DNA of 64,000 nt from Olsenella_K sp050953285 (GTDB lineage: Bacteria; Actinomycetota; Coriobacteriia; Coriobacteriales; Atopobiaceae). The stretch's first letter is position 1, and every line of letters begins with the position of its first letter. The position numbers and the translations under genes were made by a program. The stretch lies in the NCBI GenBank assembly GCA_050953285.1, contig JBMNMK010000002.1, forward strand, positions 682,001 to 746,000, written 5' to 3'. The notes under the pieces were generated by a model. The model was not told the DNA's origin, made no database searches, and saw only the letters and a program-made list of their open reading frames with translations. This document shows, in pieces, positions 8,385-16,781 of this stretch.

Positions 8385-9746
8385 TTAAGGCGCGGCGGGT
8401 GCGGGAAGATCAAGCAGCGCCATGATAGCCTCCGCGTCACCTGCTGCAGATCCTGTGCACGGCAAGATGATATTTGCCCAGCTTCTGTAGAGCGCCATGC
8501 GATCACGTGCCAGCTGCTTGACGCCTTCGGCCTGGCTGAGCGGCCTTCCAGCCACGGAAAGTTGACTCAGATCCCTGTCGAGCATAACGATCATGCTGTT
8601 CTGCCGGAGAATATCAAAGTTCTCGGGGCGGACCACCACGCCGCCGCCGCATGCTATGACAAGACATGAGCGCGCGGCGCACGCCTTGAGCGTCGCGTGC
8701 TCAAGATCTCTAAAGTGCGCCTCACCAAAGCGCCGGATGCACTCCGCCGGTGTGATGCCGTGGTCCAGCCCAAAGGCATCGTCCATGTCCACAAACGGCC
8801 TGCGCAAGAGCCGCGCCAGGCGCCTGCCGGTAGTCGTTTTGCCACTGCCGGGCATGCCGATAAGGGCAATATTCATGCTCTGGGTTTTGATGAGCCGTTC
8901 GATACGCTGGATATCTATAGGATCAGGTGCGAGAAGTGCCTGGCTCTTGGAAGCGTCAGCGGTAGGCACAGGGGCTTTTCCCAAAAAGCGCGCCGATGAG
9001 TACGCAGCCTGTGCCACCAGCATGCCAAGGCCTGATTCTGTGGGCAGTCCCAGCTTTTCAGCGGCAAGCATGAGGCCAGTTCGCTGCGGGTTATAGACAA
9101 CGTCCAAAACGCCTTTGAGCTGCGTGAGCTGCATGAGCATCTCATCGCTGACAACGGAGGCAGGACAGTTGGGGTAGGTGCCAACGGGCGTCGTGTTGAC
9201 CATAAGTGCCGCATCATGGTGGAGCGAGACAAGATTTGCGTAAGTATTCTTTCCTGAACGTGAGATGACCACCACGTGTGCGCCGGCATCCTGAAGTGCT
9301 GCGCACACTGCTTTCGATGCTCCGCCTGAGCCAAGGACGAGGACTTTCTTGTCCTGCAGCAGCGCCTGTGCGCTGGAGACACCAAGCTCTTGGGTGCAGA
9401 AGCGCTCGAGCATCCAGGCAAAGCCGGCATAGTCTGTGTTATCGGCTAGGATTGCGCCGTCGGGTGTGTGGACAAGCGTATTGGCAACGCCCAGCGCATC
9501 TGCTGATGCGGTGGTGTAATCTGCCAGCTCATAGGCCTTTTGCTTGTAGGGGATGGTGACGTTTAAGCCCTTCCAGCTGCCATGCCTGATAAATGTTGCC
9601 ACTTCTTCTGGTTCAAGCTCTATGAGCGTATAGGGAGCAGAGCCCAAAGTGGTATGAATCTGAGGAGACCAGCTGTGGGCAAGAGTTTTCCCCACCAGGC
9701 CAAAGGTGACTTCTTGGTTGTCGTCCGGCTGGTTTACGAGCCGCAC
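8385..9746 (-). CDS. aroE/aroK: Bifunctional shikimate 5-dehydrogenase / shikimate kinase
   Basis: A 453-residue fusion catalysing two consecutive steps. The N-terminal half (about 1-270) is NADP-dependent shikimate dehydrogenase. It has the substrate motif SWSP, NVTIPYK with the catalytic Lys68, NTDYAGF with Asp105, and the nucleotide loop GSGGASKA. The C-terminal part (about 290-453) is shikimate kinase, with Walker A GMPGSGKT (297-304), DMDDAF, FRDLE, CGGGV and AGRPL. No catalytic residue appears missing in either half. GTG at 9746 directly follows the pheA stop, with GGAGGTG inside the end of pheA as ribosome site. The next steps, EPSP synthase and chorismate synthase, lie upstream in the same operon. 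Confidence 0.95.
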   Translation of the reverse strand: MRLVNQPDDNQEVTFGLVGKTLAHSWSPQIHTTLGSAPYTLIELEPEEVATFIRHGSWKGLNVTIPYKQKAYELADYTTASADALGVANTLVHTPDGAILADNTDYAGFAWMLERFCTQELGVSSAQALLQDKKVLVLGSGGASKAVCAALQDAGAHVVVISRSGKNTYANLVSLHHDAALMVNTTPVGTYPNCPASVVSDEMLMQLTQLKGVLDVVYNPQRTGLMLAAEKLGLPTESGLGMLVAQAAYSSARFLGKAPVPTADASKSQALLAPDPIDIQRIERLIKTQSMNIALIGMPGSGKTTTGRRLARLLRRPFVDMDDAFGLDHGITPAECIRRFGEAHFRDLEHATLKACAARSCLVIACGGGVVVRPENFDILRQNSMIVMLDRDLSQLSVAGRPLSQAEGVKQLARDRMALYRSWANIILPCTGSAAGDAEAIMALLDLPAPAAP

Positions 9747-10892
9747 CTAGACCACCTCCGTGTAAGAGCCCAAATACCTGAAGTTCTCGCAGACATCGCT
9801 CAGTGAGTTCATGAGGGTCAAAAAGCGCGGGCTTGCCGCAGCACACTCCACATCAAAATAAAACATGAAATCAAACTCACGCTCCGGGATGGGGCGGCTC
9901 TCCAGCTTCACGATATTGATATCCAGGGCAGAGAAGCGCGCGAGCACCTTGTAGAGAGCGCCTGGCTCATGCTTAGTTTCAATCATCAAGGTGGAGCGCT
10001 CGGCGCCGGGGTAGATGGTGAGCTCTTTGCTGATGCAGGCAAACCTGGTGTAGTTGTTCTTGAGGTCCTGCACGTTCTCCTCGGCAATGTCGAGGTCATA
10101 GAGCGCAGCGCACTCTTGCGAGGCCAGCGCCGCCACGTCTTTCCTGCCCGACTCCGCAACCATGCGCGCCGCTACGGCGGTGTTTTCCGTCACATGGACG
10201 CGGACGTTAGGGAAGGTGGAAATGTATCCAGCGCACTGGTTTATCGCCTGCTCATGGCTGTAGATGATGCGCACATCCTTGCGCGTGACGCCGGGCGGCA
10301 CCAGGAGGTTGTGATCAATTCGGAGCCTCACTGTTCTCACAATGTGGAAATCGTGCTGCATCATGAGGTCAAACACGCGGCTGACCGAGCCTGCAGTGGA
10401 GTTTTCTATGGGAAGCACGCCAAACTTGACCACGCCGCGCTCCACGGCCGAGAAGACCGCGTCAAACGTATCAAAATAGGCAATATTTGCGCGCTTAAAG
10501 AGGCGGTCAGTGGCTATTTGCTGATAGCTACCTTCCACACCTTGGCAGGCGACAAAAGCATGCTCTGGAAAGTAGGGTGGCTGAGAAGCCAGGGCGGCCG
10601 CCACCGTCTGTGCGGCTTCGCTGTGCTGTCCTAAGCGCTGGTACTGGGCCTCACGGGAGGCCTCCATAAGGAGCGTCTCCAAGACTGCGGCGTAGTGCTC
10701 AAGGCCAGCTCCTGCGTGCTTTGCCGCGCGTGCAATGTTGTCTCGCTCACGTGCGGCGTCGTAGATGGGCTTGCCCGAGGCGCGCTTGTATGCTGCCACT
10801 TCCTCCGCGCAGGACATGCGCTCCAAGAAGAGGTCGATCATCTGTGAATCTATGGCATCAATGCGGCTGCGTATCTGAGTGAGATCGTGCAT
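9747..10892 (-). CDS. pheA: Bifunctional chorismate mutase / prephenate dehydratase (P-protein)
   Basis: Converts chorismate to prephenate and then phenylpyruvate, towards phenylalanine. Residues ~1-85 form an AroQ-class chorismate mutase helix bundle (RSRIDAID, then KRASGKPIYDAARE). Residues ~110-285 are prephenate dehydratase, with VEGSYQQIA, the PIENSTAGSV motif, HNLLVPPG and the catalytic NNYTRF. Residues ~300-381 are an ACT regulatory domain with the EPGALYKVL and LESRP phenylalanine-binding motifs, so feedback inhibition by phenylalanine is likely. The length of 381 residues is normal for a P-protein. ATG at 10892 follows CAGGAG, and aroC ends 12 bases upstream. Confidence 0.95.
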   Translation of the reverse strand: MHDLTQIRSRIDAIDSQMIDLFLERMSCAEEVAAYKRASGKPIYDAARERDNIARAAKHAGAGLEHYAAVLETLLMEASREAQYQRLGQHSEAAQTVAAALASQPPYFPEHAFVACQGVEGSYQQIATDRLFKRANIAYFDTFDAVFSAVERGVVKFGVLPIENSTAGSVSRVFDLMMQHDFHIVRTVRLRIDHNLLVPPGVTRKDVRIIYSHEQAINQCAGYISTFPNVRVHVTENTAVAARMVAESGRKDVAALASQECAALYDLDIAEENVQDLKNNYTRFACISKELTIYPGAERSTLMIETKHEPGALYKVLARFSALDINIVKLESRPIPEREFDFMFYFDVECAAASPRFLTLMNSLSDVCENFRYLGSYTEVV

Positions 10893-10904
10893 GAAAACTC
10901 CTGC

Positions 10905-12050
10905 TTACTGGTGGTCTGACAAGGTGAAGGCGGAGCCTTCTTCGGGGAAACTGAGCCATGAGTCCAAAAGCGCCAGCGCCATGACTGCTTCTGTCACCGG
11001 CACCGCGCGAACGGCCACACACGGATCATGGCGTCCGTGTACGGTGAGCTTGGTTTCTTCCATGGTAGTGAGATCGACCGAATCCTGCTCCTGGGAGATG
11101 CTCGACGTTGGTTTGAGGGCCACGCGTACAACCACGGGAGCTCCGGTAGAGATACCACCTAAGGCGCCGCCGGCGTTGTTGGTGGTTGGCACAACGGTGC
11201 CGTTGTAGATGGCATAGGGGTCATTGTTCTGGCTGCCCCTTCTGCGGGAAACATCAAAACCTGCACCAAATTCCAGCCCTTTGACAGCCGGTATCCCAAA
11301 GAGCGCGCGGGCAAGGGTGTTTTCCAGACCATCGAACATGGGGGAGCCAATGCCTGCGGGAAAACCAGTGGCGACGCACTCAATGAGGCCGCCGACGGAG
11401 TCTTTGGCCCTGCGTGCATCGTCGATCTCTTTGAGCATGGCCTCTTGCGCTTCTGGAAGGATGGTGGGCAGAGGCTGTGAGGCTGCTACGGCATCCATCT
11501 GGGTCTGGAGCATCTTGAGTGCTTCTGGATCAGAGTGCTGCGTTACAAAGCGCTCATCTTCCACGTTGCCGACGCGCGCCAAGTGTGCCTGGATCCTCAC
11601 GCCTTTGGTTGCAAGTATCTGCAGCGCAATGCCTCCCGCGGCACAAAGAGGTGCCGTCAGGCGACCGGAGAAGTGTCCGCCGCCCGGTATATCTTGATTG
11701 CCGTGCCATTTGGAGAAGGCCGCAAAATCTGAGTGTCCCGGGCGGGGAACACGCAACAGGTTGTCGTAATCGTGCGAGCGCGTATTGGTATTCATGATGG
11801 TGATGGCCAAGGGGGCGCCGGAGGTTTTTCCCAAAGGATTGAGCCCAGAGAGGATCTGCGGCTCATCGGCTTCCTTGCGCGGCGTTGACCACGGTCCTTG
11901 ACCAGGTGTTCTTCTGGCCATGAATGCGTGGAGTTGGTCGTTATCAATAAGAAAGCCAGACGGGAGACCTTCTACCACACAGCCGATGGCTGGGGAATGA
12001 GATTGTCCAAAAACGCTCACGCGGAGTGCTGTTCCAAAACTTGAGGGCAT
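10905..12050 (-). CDS. aroC: Chorismate synthase
   Basis: FMN-dependent enzyme that eliminates phosphate from EPSP to form chorismate. The 381-residue protein begins with the family signature VFGQSHSPAIGCVVEGLP. It also has the RRTPGQ block, the RPGHSDFAA segment, and the C-terminal GRHDPCVAVRAVPV signature. The GQSHS form in place of the common GESHG is a variant; the histidine is kept. The ATG at 12050 overlaps the aroA stop (TAATG), implying translational coupling. pheA follows 12 bases later. Confidence 0.95.
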   Translation of the reverse strand: MPSSFGTALRVSVFGQSHSPAIGCVVEGLPSGFLIDNDQLHAFMARRTPGQGPWSTPRKEADEPQILSGLNPLGKTSGAPLAITIMNTNTRSHDYDNLLRVPRPGHSDFAAFSKWHGNQDIPGGGHFSGRLTAPLCAAGGIALQILATKGVRIQAHLARVGNVEDERFVTQHSDPEALKMLQTQMDAVAASQPLPTILPEAQEAMLKEIDDARRAKDSVGGLIECVATGFPAGIGSPMFDGLENTLARALFGIPAVKGLEFGAGFDVSRRRGSQNNDPYAIYNGTVVPTTNNAGGALGGISTGAPVVVRVALKPTSSISQEQDSVDLTTMEETKLTVHGRHDPCVAVRAVPVTEAVMALALLDSWLSFPEEGSAFTLSDHQ

Positions 12051-13354
12051 TATGCGTCCTCCCTGCTATAGATTCCTCCGATACGGGCAAAGTCCAAGAA
12101 GAAGTCTGGATAAGATTTTGATACGCAGTCAGCACCCAAAATGCGGACAGGTCCTTGTGCGTGCGCGCCCAATATGGCTGCCATCATGGCAATGCGGTGG
12201 TCATGAGCTGCATCGACAGTGCCGCCTGAAATGTCGTCGGTACCTTGGATGCGCAAGGTATCTCCCTCAATGCAGGCATCTACTCCCAGCGCGCGCAAGG
12301 CAGCACTTACGGTGGCCAGGCGGTCAGATTCTTTAAGCCTCAAGCGCCCTGCGTTCTTTAGCAGGGTTGTACCAGGACTTTTTGCTGCTACTGCAGCCAG
12401 TGGTGGCACGAGGTCAGGAAAGTCTGAGACGTCCAGTTCTGCTGCATGCGGATGGTCTTTGGTGGCACGAGCGGACATGCCTTTGCGAGCAATGCGTGCG
12501 CCCAGAAAGCTAAGTGCCGCCAGTATGGCGCGGTCACCCTGGGCACTCTGCAGGTTGAGCCCGCTTACCGTCACGCCCTCTGAAGAGAGAGCGCCTGCTG
12601 CCAGCCAGAAGGCAGCGTTTGACCAGTCGCCTTCAACGGTGAGCTCAGCATCGGGCGTCTGAGCTGCGGGATCTATCGCAAAGACCGTAGCGGGCTTATC
12701 GAGCGCATGTTCTTCTCGCTCATGGACGCGGAAGCCAAAGTGAGAAAGCGCATCTATAGTGAGATCAATGTAGGGGCGGCTCTCCACCGGCTGCGTGACC
12801 CAGATCTCGGTCGGGTCTGAGAGCTTGGTTGCCGCCAGCATAAGACCGCTCACGTACTGGGAAGAGACGTTGCCTGGCAGGTCAAAGCGGCCGCCGGTGA
12901 GCTGACCGGAAAGCTCGATGGGCACCGTGCCTTCTGGAGATATGCTCACGCCGTGCGCTCTCAGCTGGCCCAAGAGGGGCTCAAGCGGGCGCTCGGCGAG
13001 CCTGCCGTGGACCATGATTTTTGCATCCACGCCAAGGGCAGCTATGGTGGGGATAAGAAAGCGCAGCGTAGAGCCTGATTCGTTGACGTCAAACTCTGTC
13101 GGCGTATGAGCTTGGGACGTGTGTGTATAGGCGCGCCCCACCACCCTAAAGCCTTCCTTGGTGCGCGTGATATGCGCTCCGAGCGCGCGCATGCAGGCTG
13201 CTGTGGCGTCAATATCTTCAGAGGTGGTATTGCACCCAAGCTGCGTCACATGATCTGTGAGTGCAGCCAAGATGAGCAGGCGGTGCGCTATGGACTTAGA
13301 GGAAATGGCAGGCAGAACGCCTGAGAGCGTGGAGGGGTGTACGGTTACATCCAT
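12050..13354 (-). CDS. aroA: 3-phosphoshikimate 1-carboxyvinyltransferase (EPSP synthase)
   Basis: Transfers the enolpyruvyl group of PEP to shikimate-3-phosphate. Recognisable parts of the 434-residue protein are the N-terminal SKSIAHRLLI, NESGSTLRFL for the phosphate site, and LRLKESDRL near the C-terminus, all parts of the family active site. The length is standard. The start ATG at 13354 has AGGA at 6 bases. It lies 14 bases after aroB and shares a TAATG overlap with aroC. Confidence 0.95.
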   Translation of the reverse strand: MDVTVHPSTLSGVLPAISSKSIAHRLLILAALTDHVTQLGCNTTSEDIDATAACMRALGAHITRTKEGFRVVGRAYTHTSQAHTPTEFDVNESGSTLRFLIPTIAALGVDAKIMVHGRLAERPLEPLLGQLRAHGVSISPEGTVPIELSGQLTGGRFDLPGNVSSQYVSGLMLAATKLSDPTEIWVTQPVESRPYIDLTIDALSHFGFRVHEREEHALDKPATVFAIDPAAQTPDAELTVEGDWSNAAFWLAAGALSSEGVTVSGLNLQSAQGDRAILAALSFLGARIARKGMSARATKDHPHAAELDVSDFPDLVPPLAAVAAKSPGTTLLKNAGRLRLKESDRLATVSAALRALGVDACIEGDTLRIQGTDDISGGTVDAAHDHRIAMMAAILGAHAQGPVRILGADCVSKSYPDFFLDFARIGGIYSREDA

Positions 13355-13368
13355 GGAGGTCCTAACGA

Positions 13369-14475
13369 TCAGCTGGTGTAGGTTGTGCCGCAGCCACGAT
13401 CAACCAGGTCTCTAAATTCCTCTGGTGAGACGCGCCTGATCTCTGTGGCACCTATCTTGGTGGGAACGATGATGTTCAAGCCATCAGCGTGGTTCTTCTT
13501 GTCCAAGGCGGCAAATTTCACGATGGTTTCGTGGTCAAGTGGGGTATCGGTGGGAAGGCCGTGAAGCTCAACCACGTGTTCAATACGGCGTGCGACCGAA
13601 GGATCCACCCAGCCTTTGCTTGCGGCCGCGCGCGCCATGCAGCAAAGGCCGCAAGCAACAGAGCTGCCGTGTCCTAGGGTGAAGTTGCTGGCGGCTTCGA
13701 CAGCGTGCCCTATGGTGTGTCCAAGGTTGAGCGTCTGGCGCACGCCCTTCTCGCGCTCATCTGCTACCACGACGTTGCGCTTGATCTCAATATTTGTGGC
13801 TATGATGTCAGCCAGGCGCTCGTTTGTGTAGCCTACCTGGGTGAGCGGGCGGCGTGAGAGCTCATCAAACAGCTTTTCATCAGCTAAAACGCCGTGTTTG
13901 ATCACCTCTCCGCAGGAATCGCGGAAGAGCTCTGGCGAGAGCGTAGAGAGGCAGTCTATGTCCGCTATGACCACGGCGGGTTGCAAAAATGCGCCAGCCA
14001 AGTTCTTGCCCGCACTCAGATCGACGGCGGTTTTGCCGCCCACAGAGGAGTCAACCATGGCCAAAAGTGAGGTCGGAATCTGCACGACGTCACAGCCGCG
14101 CAGGTAGAGTGCAGCGGCCAGACCTGCCATGTCACCCGTGACGCCGCCGCCTAGGGCTACGACCGCGTCGTCCCTGGTCAGGCGTGCTGCCGCTATCTTT
14201 TCTAGGATGTCTTCGAGCGTCGAGAAGCGCTTGTGCTGCTCTCCTGCCGGAAACGTGATGAGGGTGCACATGATACCTGCCGCCTCAAGAGACGCGGCAA
14301 CATCATGTGCATAGAGCGGGGTCACATTGGAATCACTCACCAGCGCCACATGCGTAGCAGAGGTAGCTTCTCTCACGATCTCACCTGCATGCATGAGCAG
14401 GCGGCTGCCGACCAGCACCTCGTAGGCCCTGGTAGGCGTCTTCACGCGAATGGTTTTTCTCGCCCACGATTTCAT
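13369..14475 (-). CDS. aroB: 3-dehydroquinate synthase
   Basis: NAD-dependent cyclase converting DAHP to 3-dehydroquinate. The 368-residue protein shows the NAD/substrate blocks FPAGEQHK, LGGGVTGDMAG and SVGGKTAVD. The metal-binding set is also visible: a glutamate in CGEVIKHG, and histidines in NLGHTIGHAVE and LGHGSSVACG. The start ATG overlaps the tyrA stop (ATGA at 14475-14472), so the two are coupled. Second step of the pathway encoded by this operon. Confidence 0.96.
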   Translation of the reverse strand: MKSWARKTIRVKTPTRAYEVLVGSRLLMHAGEIVREATSATHVALVSDSNVTPLYAHDVAASLEAAGIMCTLITFPAGEQHKRFSTLEDILEKIAAARLTRDDAVVALGGGVTGDMAGLAAALYLRGCDVVQIPTSLLAMVDSSVGGKTAVDLSAGKNLAGAFLQPAVVIADIDCLSTLSPELFRDSCGEVIKHGVLADEKLFDELSRRPLTQVGYTNERLADIIATNIEIKRNVVVADEREKGVRQTLNLGHTIGHAVEAASNFTLGHGSSVACGLCCMARAAASKGWVDPSVARRIEHVVELHGLPTDTPLDHETIVKFAALDKKNHADGLNIIVPTKIGATEIRRVSPEEFRDLVDRGCGTTYTS

Positions 14476-15386
14476 CGGCCTTCCACCTCTCTCTTGCGCC
14501 GATCACCCTCAGCGAGCAGCTGCTCCAGGCGATCCGCATCACGCTGGTCGATAGCATCTTTGTACTGCTGCAAGTTGTCGATCAATATGCCGATCTCGCG
14601 CGAAAGATTATCCGCGTCGTCCAAAAAAAGCTCGGTCCACATGGGTGCGTTCAGGCGTGCCACGCGCGTGAGATCCTTGTACGAGCCCGCCGAGAAACCC
14701 TTGTGTACCTGGGCAGATGGGCTCTTGACATACGCGTTTGACACCACGTGTGCCAGCTGGGAGGTAAACGCAATCACCTCGTCGTGGTGGGCAGCCGTCG
14801 TGTAGGTAAACTGGCCAAACTGGAGCGGCTGGAGCAGCTGCTCCACGCGGTCGAGAAGATCCAAGCGCTCCAAATCCGTGAGATTAGGGGGCGGTACCAC
14901 CACCATGGGCGCCTTGTGAAACATGTTGGCGCGCGCATGCGCGTAGCCAGAGTACTGGGTTCCTGCCATGGGATGGCAGCCCACAAAGTGCCACGCGTAG
15001 TCTTTTGCCACGTCAAAGCAGGTATCGCAGATGACCTGTTTGACGCCGACAGTATCTATCACAATGGCGCCGGGGGAGATGAGCGCGGCGTTTTCCTTAA
15101 GCCAGTCGATGGCTGCCTGAGGATAGCCTGCGAGCACGATCATCTCCAGCGTGGGCAGCGTATCTTCGGTGATCTCACCGTCCACAGAATCGAGCATGGC
15201 AAACTCAAGCGTCTTGCGCGTGCGGTTCCACGCATAGACCTCACGTCCCGCTTGGTGAAGCGCTTTGGCAAACGAGCCACCCATAAGACCCAAGCTCACA
15301 ATACCCATGCGGAATGGCACAAAGCTGTGGTCGTGCGGTATGGTGGGGCGCTCAAAGGAGCTTTCTTGTTCTAGCGTATCTGCCAT
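14472..15386 (-). CDS. tyrA: Prephenate dehydrogenase
   Basis: NAD(P)-dependent oxidative decarboxylation of prephenate to 4-hydroxyphenylpyruvate, towards tyrosine. There is an N-terminal Rossmann fold with GLMGGSFAKAL, then VIDTVGVK, the HPMAGTQYSG substrate motif and the helical C-terminal domain with HHDEVIAFTSQLAHV. An open frame extends upstream to 15476 inside the DAHP synthase gene. I take ATG 15386 (304 residues) because it follows the upstream stop by one base (TAAcATG) and has GAGG at 7 bases. No ACT or chorismate mutase domain is attached, unlike enteric TyrA. Confidence 0.93.
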   Translation of the reverse strand: MADTLEQESSFERPTIPHDHSFVPFRMGIVSLGLMGGSFAKALHQAGREVYAWNRTRKTLEFAMLDSVDGEITEDTLPTLEMIVLAGYPQAAIDWLKENAALISPGAIVIDTVGVKQVICDTCFDVAKDYAWHFVGCHPMAGTQYSGYAHARANMFHKAPMVVVPPPNLTDLERLDLLDRVEQLLQPLQFGQFTYTTAAHHDEVIAFTSQLAHVVSNAYVKSPSAQVHKGFSAGSYKDLTRVARLNAPMWTELFLDDADNLSREIGILIDNLQQYKDAIDQRDADRLEQLLAEGDRRKREVEGR

Positions 15387-15387
15387 G

Positions 15388-16404
15388 TTATGCCTCACGT
15401 CCCAGCGCGGCGCTAACGGCGCGGATATGGTGCATGAGGTGCGCAAATTGCAAGAAGTCAAGCGCTTGGGCACCATCGGTGGGCACGTCTTGTGCCTTGG
15501 TGTTGATTTCTATCTCCAAGCCGTCGGCGCCTGCCGCAACGGCAGCTGCGGCACATCTCTCCACGTGCGTTGCAAAGCCTGCCGCATGGCTGGCATCCAC
15601 AATCACGGGAAGATGCGTGAGTTCATGCAAGGTCGGCAGGGCATTGATGTCAAAGGTGGCACGCAGGCGTGGATCTGCGGTCTTGGTGCCGCGCTCGCAG
15701 AGGATAACCTTGGTGTTTCCTGCGCTCATAACATACTCTGCGGCAAGCAGGAATTCATCGGTATCCATGTCACGGCCGCGCTTCAAGAGGACGGCTTGCT
15801 CGGTCTTGCCAACCTCACTCAAGAGTGCATAGTTCTGTGCGTTTTTTGAACCAATCTGTATAACATCGACACCTGCATCGACGAAGGTCTCAACGTTGCG
15901 GGGATCTACCACTTCAGATACAACGGGCATCTTGAGTGCATGTGCGGCGCCAACAAGCTCTTTGAGGCCTTCTGCCCCTATGCCGTGAAACGCGTAGGGG
16001 CTGGTGCGGGGCTTAAAGGCCGCTCCTTGAAGCAGCGTGGCTCCCGCTTCTTTTGCCGCCTGAGCAATTTCTTCTATGTGGGACTGCTCAATAAAGCAGG
16101 GGCCAGCTATGACCTGAAAGTTGTTGTGTCCCAACTTGACGCCAAATCCGCAGTCAACAGAGGAGTCCTCAGGATGAAACTTGCGGTTTGCTAACTTGAA
16201 GGGTTCAGATACGCGCTGTACACGGTCTATGATCTCCAGAGATTCCAGAAGGTATGGATCAATCTGGCTGGTATCACCCACAATTCCTATGATGGTCTTG
16301 TCCTGTCCACGGGAGACATCCGTTCTAAAACCACGGGCCTGAATCCAGGATAGAAGCCCTTGGAGCTGCTCTTTTGTCGTGCCCTGTTTAACCGTTGCTA
16401 TCAT
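15388..16404 (-). CDS. aroF: 3-deoxy-7-phosphoheptulonate synthase, type I-beta with N-terminal ferredoxin-like domain
   Basis: Condenses PEP with erythrose-4-phosphate, the entry to the shikimate pathway. The protein has the two-domain layout of the Thermotoga enzyme. Residues ~1-75 are a small ferredoxin-like regulatory domain, the site of aromatic amino-acid feedback in that enzyme. The barrel follows, with AGPCFIE, GAAFKPRTSPY, IQIGSKNAQN, LLKRG, ILCERG and VDASHAAG. The open frame begins at TTG 16446. I choose ATG 16404 (338 residues) because it aligns with the start of the Thermotoga family members and is preceded by GGAAAGG, though at a long spacing. First gene of the aromatic operon. 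Confidence 0.93.
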   Translation of the reverse strand: MIATVKQGTTKEQLQGLLSWIQARGFRTDVSRGQDKTIIGIVGDTSQIDPYLLESLEIIDRVQRVSEPFKLANRKFHPEDSSVDCGFGVKLGHNNFQVIAGPCFIEQSHIEEIAQAAKEAGATLLQGAAFKPRTSPYAFHGIGAEGLKELVGAAHALKMPVVSEVVDPRNVETFVDAGVDVIQIGSKNAQNYALLSEVGKTEQAVLLKRGRDMDTDEFLLAAEYVMSAGNTKVILCERGTKTADPRLRATFDINALPTLHELTHLPVIVDASHAAGFATHVERCAAAAVAAGADGLEIEINTKAQDVPTDGAQALDFLQFAHLMHHIRAVSAALGREA

Positions 16405-16507
16405 GGTGCCAAAGTGCCTTTCCGGATAGGATGTTTGATTTTCCAACCCACGAATGTGAGAAAAAAGATATACTCTCTCCCTGTGCGGTGCACGTTTGCT
16501 GGTATGT

Positions 16508-16584
16508 GGTCCCGTAGCTCAGCGGATTAGAGCGTTCGCCTCCGGAGCGAAAGGTCGTGGGTTCGAGCCCCACCGGGATCACCA
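16508..16584 (+). tRNA. tRNA-Arg (anticodon CCG)
   Basis: A 77-base cloverleaf with encoded CCA. The acceptor arms GGTCCCG and CGGGATC pair over 7 bp (one G-U), followed by discriminator A and CCA. The D arm has AGCTCAGCGGATTAGAGC. The anticodon stem TTCGC/GCGAA encloses loop CTCCGGA, giving anticodon CCG (codon CGG). The T loop is GGTTCGAGCCC-like. It lies between the divergent aromatic operon and the P-type ATPase gene. No integrase gene abuts it. Confidence 0.96.
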
Positions 16585-16670
16585 TTTCTTCTTTCACCTT
16601 TAATCTACTAAAAGCGCCCGCCGCTGACCCTCGTGTATCTCAATCGTGCGGCAGAAATTAACAGAAGACC

Positions 16671-16699
16671 TATGGAGCCACATACGCTCTGTATATAAT
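16671..16699 (+). promoter_or_regulatory. Possible promoter of the P-type ATPase gene
   Basis: A perfect TATAAT at 16694-16699 lies 17 bases after TATGGA (16671-16676), a poor -35 match. It is about 83 bases upstream of the GTG start. The -10 box is convincing, the -35 is not. Confidence 0.4.
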
Positions 16700-16781
16700 T
16701 CCATTCTCACTATGCATACATGAGCGTGCTAACCTAACGCTTGCGGGAGTTTTGCGCTGTCCGCGCGTGAGAGAGGAAGCT

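Noticed and set aside
14233..14805. 190-codon plus-strand frame opposite aroB/tyrA
   Set aside because: It is antisense to two well-conserved aromatic pathway genes and shows no protein family pattern.
16508..16584. tRNA-Arg as an integration site for a mobile element
   Set aside because: No duplicated tRNA 3' end, integrase or atypical genes are found on either side.
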